DNA from: DAOSEK01 sp035363095
GTDB lineage: Archaea > Nanobdellota > Nanobdellia > Woesearchaeales > UBA119
Assembly (NCBI GenBank): GCA_035363095.1
Contig: DAOSEK010000006.1
Location: forward strand, 1-64,000
Direction: 5' to 3'
Length of the DNA: 64,000 nt
Shown: one piece after another, positions 8,737 to 16,177 of the stretch
How the letters are laid out: each line of letters opens with the position of its first letter
Numbering within the stretch: position 1 is the first letter of the stretch
Translations under genes and position numbers: made by a program
Notes under the pieces: generated by a model
Databases searched by the model: none
What the model was told of the DNA's origin: nothing
The model's input: the letters and a program-made list of their open reading frames with translations, nothing else

Positions 8737-10764
8737 GTGGAGGTCGAAGAAATCATAGATAAGTTCATTGAATTCTTTAAGACTTATTATGAAACAGAGA
8801 TTTTTAATAATGTAAGAAACGATAAAAAATTTGTTGTTGTAGATTTTAATAAATTAAGTCAATATGATTTAGAGCTTTCTGAGATTTTATTAGAAGAGCC
8901 TACAAAAACCTTAGAGGCTGCAAATGCGGCTGTGATGAATTTTGATTTGCCACAAGGGATGACAGGCTTTAATGTCCGGTTTAAGGCTACGCCGGAATCA
9001 AGAAAGCTTCAGATAAGAGATATTAGATCTATCCACTTATCAAAGATGTATTCTTTTGAAGGATTAATCAGACAAAAATCAGATGTGAGACCAAAGGCAG
9101 TTTCCGCAAGATTTAGATGTAAAAGTTGTGGTCAGGTTTTAGTAGTTTTGCAAAATGATACTAAGTTTAAGACGCCTGTTAGGTGTGGTTGTGGGAATAG
9201 GACAAATTTTGATGTGATTTCTAAAAATCTTGTTGATGTTCAAAGGATTGTTATTGAAGAAATTCCTGAGAAATTAGAAGGGGCTGATCAACCTAAGAGG
9301 ATAGGTATAATACTTTCAGAAGATTTGGTAAGCCCGATTAGTGAGAGAAAAACAAATCCAGGTTCGAAGGTTTTAGTTACGGGGATTGTTAGAGATACTC
9401 CTATTCTTTTGAAGACGGGTGGAACTTCGACTAAGTTTGATATATATCTAGAATCGAATTATATAGAACCTTTGCAGGAGGATTTTTATCAGATTGAGAT
9501 CAGTGAAGAGGAAGAAGAGAGGATTCTTGAGATTTCTAAGGATAAGCATATTTTAAAAAAAATGATTGATGCAATGGCTCCTTCTATTTATGGATATGAC
9601 CAGATCAAAGAAGCTCTTTTACTCCAAATGTTAGGGGGTGTTGAAAAGGTTAGATCTGATGGAATACGTTCAAGGGGTGATATTCATGTTCTTTTAGTAG
9701 GAGATCCAGGTGCAGGGAAGTCACAGCTACTTAAAAGAGCTAGTATTGTTGCTCCAAAAGCAAGGTATGTTTCAGGAAAAGGGGTTAGTGGTGCAGGTCT
9801 TACCGCAACAGTCGTTAAAGATGAATTTTTAAGGGGTTGGGCTTTAGAAGCAGGCGCTTTGGTATTGGCAAATAACGGGATGTGTATTATTGACGAACTT
9901 GATAAGATGACTACAGATGATAGGAGTGCGATGCACGAAGCTTTAGAACAACAGACAATAAGTATTAGTAAGGCAAATGTTCAGGCTACCTTAATGGCAA
10001 AAACTACAGTTTTAGCAGCAGCAAACCCAAAGCTTGGAAGATTTGACCCTTATGAATCGTTGGGTAAGCAAATTGATATGCCTCCTGCATTAATTAACAG
10101 ATTTGATTTAATATTTACTATTAGAGATTTACCCGATGAAACAAGGGATTCGGCTCTTGCAGAACATGTTTTGGCACTTCATCAAAATCCTGATATTGGT
10201 GAGGTTGAAATTGATACAAAATTGATAAGAAAATATCTTGCTTATGCGAAACAAAGGATTAAACCCGTTTTAAGTGATTCTGCCAAAGAGGAAATAAAAA
10301 AATATTTTATCGAGTTAAGAAATAAAGATAGTAATAGTAAAGAAGGGATTAAACCAATCCCAATATCTGCAAGACAACTTGAAGCATTAGTTAGGCTTTC
10401 AGAGGCATCTGCAAAGGTAAGGTTATCAGAAAAGGTTACAAAAGAGGATGCTAAAAAAGCTATTGAAATATTAGAGTTTTGTCTTCATGATGTGGGAACT
10501 GATCCTCGAACAGGAAAGATTGATATTGATAGGATAACAACAGGTGTTACTGCAAGCGAAAGGGGTAAGATTGTGGTTGTAAAAAATATAATTGATGATT
10601 TGCAAGAAAAGATTGGGAGGACTAATGCGATTCAGATGAAAGATATTCTTAAAGCCTGTGAGATTGAAAATATAGCAAATGATGAGGCAAGAGAGATTAT
10701 CCAAAAGCTTAAACGCTCAGGAGAAATTTTTGAGCCTAGAAATGAGTTTATTCAAAAATTGTAA
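8737..10764 (+). CDS. mcm: MCM replicative DNA helicase
   Basis: A 675-residue minichromosome maintenance helicase, standard length for a single archaeal MCM. The N-terminal domain contains a zinc finger (CKSC...CGCG, about residues 128-155). The AAA+ domain has Walker A GDPGAGKSQ (about 323-331), Walker B CIIDELDKM (about 385) and the arginine-finger motif PALINRFDLIF (about 450). A C-terminal winged helix follows. It forms the hexameric 3'-5' helicase of the replication fork. The start is GTG at 8737, with GGGGGC nine nt upstream; the only near ATG (8720) opens a three-codon frame ending in TAA. The gene is followed six bp later by the RPA32-like gene, so the two form an operon. Confidence 0.96.
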   Translation: MEVEEIIDKFIEFFKTYYETEIFNNVRNDKKFVVVDFNKLSQYDLELSEILLEEPTKTLEAANAAVMNFDLPQGMTGFNVRFKATPESRKLQIRDIRSIHLSKMYSFEGLIRQKSDVRPKAVSARFRCKSCGQVLVVLQNDTKFKTPVRCGCGNRTNFDVISKNLVDVQRIVIEEIPEKLEGADQPKRIGIILSEDLVSPISERKTNPGSKVLVTGIVRDTPILLKTGGTSTKFDIYLESNYIEPLQEDFYQIEISEEEEERILEISKDKHILKKMIDAMAPSIYGYDQIKEALLLQMLGGVEKVRSDGIRSRGDIHVLLVGDPGAGKSQLLKRASIVAPKARYVSGKGVSGAGLTATVVKDEFLRGWALEAGALVLANNGMCIIDELDKMTTDDRSAMHEALEQQTISISKANVQATLMAKTTVLAAANPKLGRFDPYESLGKQIDMPPALINRFDLIFTIRDLPDETRDSALAEHVLALHQNPDIGEVEIDTKLIRKYLAYAKQRIKPVLSDSAKEEIKKYFIELRNKDSNSKEGIKPIPISARQLEALVRLSEASAKVRLSEKVTKEDAKKAIEILEFCLHDVGTDPRTGKIDIDRITTGVTASERGKIVVVKNIIDDLQEKIGRTNAIQMKDILKACEIENIANDEAREIIQKLKRSGEIFEPRNEFIQKL

Positions 10765-10770
10765 GGACTA

Positions 10771-11607
10771 ATGATTAAAATGGTTGAATTAAATGAAAGT
10801 CAAAATAATGACGCTTCAAGATTTATAAGAGAACCTGCCAAGATATTACCTTTAAGTCATATTAAAAATGCTAAATATCTAAAACAAGAAGGTTGGAATC
10901 CAAATTATATTGAGGTATTAAATGAGAAGATATATAGGGTTAATGTTATTGGGATTGTGGTTTCTAAGGATCAGATTTCTCCAGACAATTATGTGGTTAG
11001 CATAGATGATGGGTTTTCTACAATGCCTTTGAGAACTTTTGATAAGCCAGAGATTTTTTTAGATGTTTTAATTGGAGATTTTGTAATAGTTATAGGAAAA
11101 CCTAGGGAGTTTGGAGGGCAAAGGTATATTTTAACTGAAATTTTAAGAAAAGTTGATTGTAATTCTGGAAGTAATAATTGGTTGACATTTCGGCAAAAAT
11201 TGTTTGAGAAAAAGGGTCTTAGTGTTTTATCACCTAGTGAACATGAACAAAAAAATGGGAAAGAAAGTGTTGAAGAAGTAAAAAATATAACAACTGAGAC
11301 TATGAATAGGGTGCAATTTGAAAAAAGCACTAAAGAGGTTAAACAAATAAAGGAAGAGGATTTTGGATTAGTTGTTAGTGAAGAAACTATTAGTGATGAG
11401 GAAATAGTTGAGGATAATAATTCTGAAAGTAAATCTCCTGCGCAGATAATCTATGATCTCATAAAAGAACTTGATTTGGGCGATGGGGCAGACATTGATG
11501 AGATTATTAAAAAATCTAGTATAACTGATGCAGAAAAGATAATTGATAGATTTATTAAAGAAGGGGAAATATATCAATCAAAACCAGGGAAAGTAAAGAT
11601 ATTATGA
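10771..11607 (+). CDS. RPA32-like single-stranded DNA-binding protein
   Basis: A 278-residue protein with a central OB-fold (about residues 50-130, YRVNVIGIVVSKDQISPDNY and the FGGQRYILTEIL strand), a long acidic linker (about 150-215), and a C-terminal winged-helix-like domain (AQIIYDLIKELDLGDGADID). This order matches the RPA32/RPA2 architecture of eukaryotes and of several euryarchaea. The likely role is protecting single-stranded DNA and bridging replication and repair proteins through the winged helix. AAGGA precedes the ATG. It lies six bp after mcm, which supports a replication role. Alternative: another OB-fold protein of the RPA-associated type; no RPA70-like partner is in the window. 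Confidence 0.8.
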   Translation: MIKMVELNESQNNDASRFIREPAKILPLSHIKNAKYLKQEGWNPNYIEVLNEKIYRVNVIGIVVSKDQISPDNYVVSIDDGFSTMPLRTFDKPEIFLDVLIGDFVIVIGKPREFGGQRYILTEILRKVDCNSGSNNWLTFRQKLFEKKGLSVLSPSEHEQKNGKESVEEVKNITTETMNRVQFEKSTKEVKQIKEEDFGLVVSEETISDEEIVEDNNSESKSPAQIIYDLIKELDLGDGADIDEIIKKSSITDAEKIIDRFIKEGEIYQSKPGKVKIL

Positions 11608-11663
11608 TAAAGTAAAAGTGGTTTTTAGATTCTGTTAAGATTTTATGAATATATTTTTCTTTC

Positions 11664-12530
11664 TTAGTAGAAAAAAGGCGTGATAAATACCTCTAGAACA
11701 CCTGCAATCAGCAATATTCCTACAGCTATTAATAAAAGGTCTGCTGTGTCTACTAAAATGTTTTCAAAGTGTTTGGAAAAAGCTCCGTGTTTTGATACTG
11801 CAAAAGATATTATTCCTCCAGCAATTCCTGCGATTACATACGCTAAAATCTCTGGAATACCATGGATTGAATACCTTACAATGCTTTGTATTACGTAGCC
11901 TGCATATGTAAGTCCACCAGCTTCGCCTCCTACTGCTAGGACTGAGCCTATTTTTTCTTTTACAAAGCTACCCATTGCAACACCTAAAACAGATGCGTTC
12001 CAGCTTAGTATGAATAATGATCCTGCTCCAAATATAAAAGAGAATAGTATGCAAAATACAAGTACTCTTACATTGTTTAAGATTATTGTTACCATTGAAT
12101 TGATTTTGAATTCTACGTAAGGATTATTTGCAATTTTTGTGCTTTTTCCGTTTATTGCTGAAAGTGTTTCTAGTTGTACTGAGAATGTGTTTTGAACAAA
12201 TTCGTTTGATAATACGAGATGAATTCCTGCAAAGGCAACTGTAAAACCCATGAATAGTAGCATAAACATCCTTATTGCTTTTCTGTGTTCTTTTAGTAGT
12301 GAAGCTCTATCTGCTATTTCAATGCCCTTATATGCTTCTCTTTTGATGATTGTGTACACTAAGGGAAGACTGAATAATACAGTTAGAATTACGACAACTA
12401 GACCTACATAATCGTTGAAAATAACTCTTGCAAGAACTACTGAGAGCACTCCGTACAGTATTCCTATCAAGAATATGAGCCAAGGCTTATCAAGTGCTGA
12501 CTCACTTGAGATCATCGCTTCCATTACCAT
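11664..12530 (-). CDS. SpoIIM/DUF95-family multi-pass membrane protein
   Basis: A 288-residue integral membrane protein with about six hydrophobic segments: two near the N-terminus (residues about 16-60), one at 90-110, one at 150-175, and two in the C-terminal third including AYVIAGIAGGIISFAV. The pattern of conserved Gly, Asn and Glu/His residues (SWNASVLGVAMGSF, GIPEILAYVIAG) is that of the SpoIIM/DUF95 family. The archaeal members are widespread but of unknown function; sporulation is irrelevant here. A TATA-like CTTTATAAAAAG lies close to the annotated ATG, so translation may start at the in-frame ATGs at 12524 or 12515. It converges with the RPA-like gene. Confidence 0.85.
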   Translation of the reverse strand: MVMEAMISSESALDKPWLIFLIGILYGVLSVVLARVIFNDYVGLVVVILTVLFSLPLVYTIIKREAYKGIEIADRASLLKEHRKAIRMFMLLFMGFTVAFAGIHLVLSNEFVQNTFSVQLETLSAINGKSTKIANNPYVEFKINSMVTIILNNVRVLVFCILFSFIFGAGSLFILSWNASVLGVAMGSFVKEKIGSVLAVGGEAGGLTYAGYVIQSIVRYSIHGIPEILAYVIAGIAGGIISFAVSKHGAFSKHFENILVDTADLLLIAVGILLIAGVLEVFITPFFY

Positions 12531-12635
12531 TGATTCTTTTTATAAAGACTTTCATTTAAATATTTATCGAATTAAATAGTGTGTTTGAAATGACTGTGTT
12601 TGAAATGACTGTGTTTGAAAAGACTGTGTTTGAAA

Positions 12636-12760
12636 TGAAAAACCTTTAGCATAAATGGTGATGTATCTCGCAAATAGTCTAGATTGAACCTTGCGTGAAT
12701 CCGTGTTTTCAAACTTTATGCCTCAAGACCAACGTATACAAAATGAGCTAGTTTTCATAA
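12636..12760 (+). repeat. Family R, degenerate module A with tail, forward
   Basis: GAAAAACCTTTAGCATAAATGG, TATCTCGCAAATAGTC and GTGAATCCGT match module A with many changes; a tail with GAGCTAGTTTTCATAAAA stands for the terminal palindrome. It is preceded by three short direct repeats of GTGTTTGAAATGACT (12581-12635). Confidence 0.65.
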
Positions 12761-12765
12761 AAATA

Positions 12766-13041
12766 AAAAACCTCGGCATCAATGCTCAGGGATCTTGTTA
12801 ATAGTCGAGGTTAATCCTTGCATGAATCGACCTAATCTTACTTTGACTTGAAAAATAAAAAACCTCAGCATCAATGCTCAGGGATCTTGTTAATAGTCGA
12901 GGTTAATCCTTGCATGAATCGACCTATTCTTACTTAGGCTTGAAAAATAAAAAACCTCGGCATCAATGCTGAGGGATCTTGTTAATAGTCAAGGTTAATT
13001 CTTGCATGAATCGACCTATTCTTACTTTGGCTTGAAATGCC
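12766..13041 (+). repeat. Family R module A, three tandem 92-bp copies
   Basis: The hairpin CCTCGGCATCAATGCTCAGG or its variants starts at 12771, 12863 and 12955, so the period is exactly 92 bp, and the copies differ at only a few positions each. Each contains CTTGTTAATAGTCGAGG and CATGAATCGACCTA. There are no spacers, so it is not a CRISPR array. Confidence 0.9.
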
Positions 13042-13056
13042 AAAGTATGCGAATGA

Positions 13057-13152
13057 ACTGGATTTCATGAAATCAACAACCTCGCTGAATTTAGCGTATG
13101 CTTTTATATTACTAACATACCTCGCCCTTTGGGGTGAGGTTGTTGATTTAGG
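13057..13152 (-). repeat. Family R module B with terminal palindrome, reverse
   Basis: GATTTCATGAAATC (13063-13076) runs directly into CAACAACCTCGCTGAATTTA and ends with CTCGCCCTTTGGGGTGAGG and TTGTTGATTT. The junction of a forward A array with a reverse B through the palindrome suggests that the palindrome is the site of rearrangement. Confidence 0.85.
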
Positions 13153-13184
13153 ACACACATCAAAGCACATTATTTCTCAGGGAG

Positions 13185-13208
13185 CACCCCTTCATTTCCA
13201 CTAAAAAC
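13185..13208 (-). other. ORB-like sequence A
   Basis: The minus strand reads TTTTTAGTGGAAATGAAGGG followed by GTG. It has the TGGAAA core and G-string of archaeal origin recognition boxes, and points away from orc1/cdc6. Confidence 0.5.
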
Positions 13209-13280
13209 AAAAATTCTTTTCGAAATTCTTATTATTGTTTTCTATATTGAAAATAAATATATAATATATATGATATAATG

Positions 13281-13313
<33 letters not shown>

Positions 13314-13443
13314 GACAAGTTAGAACATAGTATTATCGGAAATATAGTGCCGTTAATACTCTATGTAATAATTAAAACTATATGTAATAATCATATAACA
13401 ATTAAAAATATGATGTTACTAGAACTCTATCACAATTAACATT

Positions 13444-13562
13444 AGTTAGCAAATAAAACCAGTTAATAAATAAAATCAGTTAATAAATAAAACCAGTTAA
13501 CAAATAAAAACTGTTAACAAATAAAAACTGTTAATAAATAAAAACTGTTAATAAATAAAAAT
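13444..13562. repeat. Seven 17-bp direct repeats (iteron-like)
   Basis: Units of WGTTARYAAATAAAAHY start at 13444, 13461, 13478, 13495, 13512, 13529 and 13546, spaced exactly 17 bp. They lie between ORB-like sequences A and B and could form the DNA-unwinding element or protein-binding iterons of the candidate origin. Confidence 0.85.
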
Positions 13563-13687
13563 AAAATTTTACAAGAACTCTATTATTATTAGTATAATCT
13601 GATAATTGAACACAGGATATATATGATTTGATAATTAAACATACGATATATATAATATGATAACTAAATAACTGATTTTCAAGCATA

Positions 13688-13925
13688 AATCTTTCTAACA
13701 TCTAATTTTTCAGTATATGGATTTTTAATATACCTATTTCTAATACATGATTCTCAGGAATACATATTTCTAACATCTGATTTTTCAGTATATAGATTTC
13801 TAATATACCTATTTCTAATACATGATTCTCAGGTATACATATTTCTAACATATGATTTTTCAGTATATGGATTTCTAATATACCTATTTCTAATACATGA
13901 TTCTCAGGTATACATATTTCTAATA
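13688..13925. repeat. 75-bp minisatellite, about three copies
   Basis: Tandem units built of alternating blocks such as ATTTCTAATACATGATTCTC and TTTTTCAGTATATGGATTTC. The period of 75 bp keeps an open minus-strand frame (13932-13702) that reads as 25-residue Leu/Ile/Glu/Asn repeats, but there is no start signal or neighbour supporting translation. Confidence 0.85.
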
Positions 13926-13956
13926 TACGCATTTCTGATATATTTCATCATTTGAT

Positions 13957-13982
13957 TTTTCCAGACGAAATTAAGGGGTAGG
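13957..13982 (+). other. ORB-like sequence B
   Basis: TTTCCAGACGAAATTAAGGG followed by GTA matches sequence A at 14 of 17 core positions and carries the TTCCAG half of the known ORB consensus. It points towards orc1/cdc6, opposite to A. Confidence 0.45.
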
Positions 13983-14006
13983 AGAGAGATTGATTATATT
14001 TATTTA

Positions 14007-14212
14007 TTGAAAATCTCACAATGTCATATTTCAATAGGGTTTAATACCGCTAACTTTATTGTGAGATCTTCAATTTTAAAATTTAAAACTTATAATTTAA
14101 AATTTATGATTTATGATTTATAATTTATAATTTATTCTCAATAATAACTCCGTAAATACCCCTGCCTTTAGGTTTGGGATAGGACGAACAATCAAGAGGA
14201 TAAATTTTATTT
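14007..14212 (+). repeat. Family S inverted-repeat element, copy 1
   Basis: Arms TTGAAAATCTCACAAT and ATTGTGAGATCTTCAA enclose a short spacer; after an A+T-rich stretch comes a conserved block CTCCGTAAATACCC...GGGATAGGACGAACAA ending near GAGGATAAATTTT. The same order recurs at 55949-56104. The second block can fold with TCC/GGA and ACCC/GGGT pairing. Confidence 0.8.
14153..14172 (-). other. ORB-like sequence D inside family S copy 1
   Basis: The minus strand AAAGGCAGGGGTATTT matches 15 of 16 positions of the box-like sequence at 7943-7958. The TGG part of the core is missing, so it is weaker than A. Confidence 0.3.
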
Positions 14213-14536
14213 ATTCAGATATGTACTAGAGGACAAATGTTCAAATGATTAATTTAATAAGGTATATGAAAAGATATATTCAAAACTAATATTTTGAAAT
14301 AGCAAACATTATTAAAAACAACAGCAAATCACAAGTTGTAATGATGTTGTGAAAAAAGAAGTCTTCAAATATTTATGAGATTACTTTATTGTGTTTATTT
14401 TTATAAGGTCATTTATAAGATCATTTATTTGGTGATTCATACGACTATTTATATAGCCCTTCATGCGATAATCTATCTAAAATAAATATTTTTAAAAAAA
14501 GAGCAGCATATATTAAACTAAAGTTATCAAAATAAA

Positions 14537-14797
14537 TGAAAAACCTCAACATAAATACTGAGGTATCTCGTGAATAGTCAAGGTTAATCATGGCATGAAT
14601 CCGTCTATCCATGATTTGACTTGAAAAATCAACAACCTCACCATAAAGGGCGAGGCCTGTTGGTAATATAAAAGCATGCGCTGTATTAAAGCGAGGTTGT
14701 TGATTAAAAAAAAGCGTACCGAGTCCTCTTGTTGAAACACGAGGTATGCTTTTCAATTGACCAAAGTATGGGAAATTATGCTGGATTTTATGAAATC
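14537..14797 (+). repeat. Family R dispersed element, full copy, forward
   Basis: It has modules A, B and C in order, ending GATTTTATGAAATC at 14784-14797. Key stems: CCTCA...TGAGG, CCTCACCATAAAGGGCGAGG, CGTACC...GGTATGC. It ends 36 bp before the orc1/cdc6 start, so it forms the immediate upstream region of that gene. Confidence 0.9.
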
Positions 14798-14833
14798 GAA
14801 TTAATTAAAATTGAGGGAATTAATAAAAAAGTT

Positions 14834-16057
14834 ATGGATGTTAAAATGGCACAAAAAAATCTCAAGAGTTTTTTTCAAGGATTTTTAAACAAGGAAAGGT
14901 TTTTTGTAGATAAAAAAGTGCTTCAGGTAAATTATTCTCCACCAAGTTTGGTACATAGGGATGAACAAATAAATCAAATTGCAAGTATCTTGGCCCCTGC
15001 ATTAAACTTTGAAAAGCCATCTAATATTTTCATATATGGAAAAACTGGAACAGGAAAAACTGTGAGCGTAAGACATACGCTTGATGAGTTAACTGTTGTG
15101 GCAAATGAGCAAAAAATAGCACTTAAAACAGTATACATAAATTGTAAGCTTAAAAGAGTTGCTGATACAGAATATCGGCTTGTTTCTACCCTAATTAAAG
15201 AACTTGATGATGTAACTATTCCATTTACAGGACTTCCAACTGATGAGGTTTATAGAATTTTTTATGATATTTTAGAAAAAAAGAAGGTACTTTTAATACT
15301 AGTTTTAGATGAAATTGATCAAATTGTAAAAAAGACAGGTGATGAGCTTTTATATAATCTGACTAGGATAAATTCGGAGCTAAAGCAATCAATTATAACT
15401 ATTGTGGGAATTTCTAATGACCTTATGTTTGTAGATACACTAGATGCGAGGATTAAATCTTCTTTAGGAGAAGAAGAGATGGTTTTTCCACCATATGATG
15501 CTACTCAAATAAAAGACATACTATCTCAAAGGTCAAAGATTGCTTTTAGGTTAGGGGTTATAGGAGAAGGTGTTATTGAAAAATGCGCAGCCTTTGCTGC
15601 AAGGGAGCATGGAGATGCAAGAAGGGCAATTGACTTATTAAGAATCGCTGCCGAGCTTGCTGAAAGGGATAATAAAGAGAAAGTGAGTGTTGATTATATT
15701 GATATTGCTGAAAATAAGCTTGAATCAGATAAGACATTAGATATGGTTTCAACTCAGCCAAAACACTTTCAATGTGTACTTTATAGTGTAATATCGTGTT
15801 CAGATCCAAAATCATCTGTTGCAAGTACTGGTTCAGTTTATGATTATTATGTAGATGTATGCAAGAAAACAGGGCTTAGGCCCTTAACCCAAAGAAGGGT
15901 TTCAGGCATTTTGGCAGAACTTGAGATGCTTGGACTTATCAATTCTAAGGTTGTTTCAAAAGGAAGAGCTGGCAGGACAAGAGAACTAAAGGTTTCAATT
16001 CCTTATTCACTTCTTGGAAAAACATATGAAATATTAAAAAAGTCTTTAGGGTTATAA
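14834..16057 (+). CDS. cdc6: Orc1/Cdc6 origin-binding initiator
   Basis: A 407-residue AAA+ initiator. Walker A is YGKTGTGKT, Walker B LVLDEIDQI, sensor 1 IVGISNDL, and sensor 2 HGDARRAIDLLRIA; the C-terminal winged helix (about residues 320-407, TQRRVSGILAELEMLGLI) binds origin boxes. It marks origins and helps load MCM. The open frame extends back to 14729, but that part lies within a family R repeat, so I start at ATG 14834; ATG 14846 is also possible. It stands alone, 120 bp before the PolD genes, as in Pyrococcus-type origin neighbourhoods. Proximity to the direct repeats and ORB-like sites upstream supports local origin function. Confidence 0.93.
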   Translation: MDVKMAQKNLKSFFQGFLNKERFFVDKKVLQVNYSPPSLVHRDEQINQIASILAPALNFEKPSNIFIYGKTGTGKTVSVRHTLDELTVVANEQKIALKTVYINCKLKRVADTEYRLVSTLIKELDDVTIPFTGLPTDEVYRIFYDILEKKKVLLILVLDEIDQIVKKTGDELLYNLTRINSELKQSIITIVGISNDLMFVDTLDARIKSSLGEEEMVFPPYDATQIKDILSQRSKIAFRLGVIGEGVIEKCAAFAAREHGDARRAIDLLRIAAELAERDNKEKVSVDYIDIAENKLESDKTLDMVSTQPKHFQCVLYSVISCSDPKSSVASTGSVYDYYVDVCKKTGLRPLTQRRVSGILAELEMLGLINSKVVSKGRAGRTRELKVSIPYSLLGKTYEILKKSLGL

Positions 16058-16177
16058 GAATACTTGCATATTATAATCCTTATCAGCTACTTATTTTTTG
16101 CACTCTGAAATATATTTTAAAAACCTAACATCTTCAAAAGATAAGGCTTTTATAGTTTTCAAAATATCACTTTTTCT

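Noticed and set aside
12766..13041. CRISPR array
   Set aside because: The 92-bp units are contiguous without unique spacers, and no cas genes are present in the window.
12982..13170. 62-codon minus-strand frame across family R modules
   Set aside because: Repeat-derived, crosses an A/B junction, no ribosome-binding site.
13702..13932. 76-codon frame of 25-residue Leu/Ile/Glu repeats
   Set aside because: Result of a 75-bp minisatellite; no promoter, ribosome-binding site or homologous family recognised.
14445..14756. 103-codon minus-strand frame in the family R copy before orc1/cdc6
   Set aside because: It lies almost wholly within the repeat. Similar peptides (IHARINLDYS) appear in frames at 12982-13170 and 30808-31002 only because the DNA repeat is conserved; starts, lengths and ends differ, and hairpin DNA explains the conservation.
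14729..14833. Longer N-terminus for Orc1/Cdc6
   Set aside because: The first 35 codons lie in the family R copy and have no resemblance to Orc1/Cdc6; the conserved part begins after ATG 14834.
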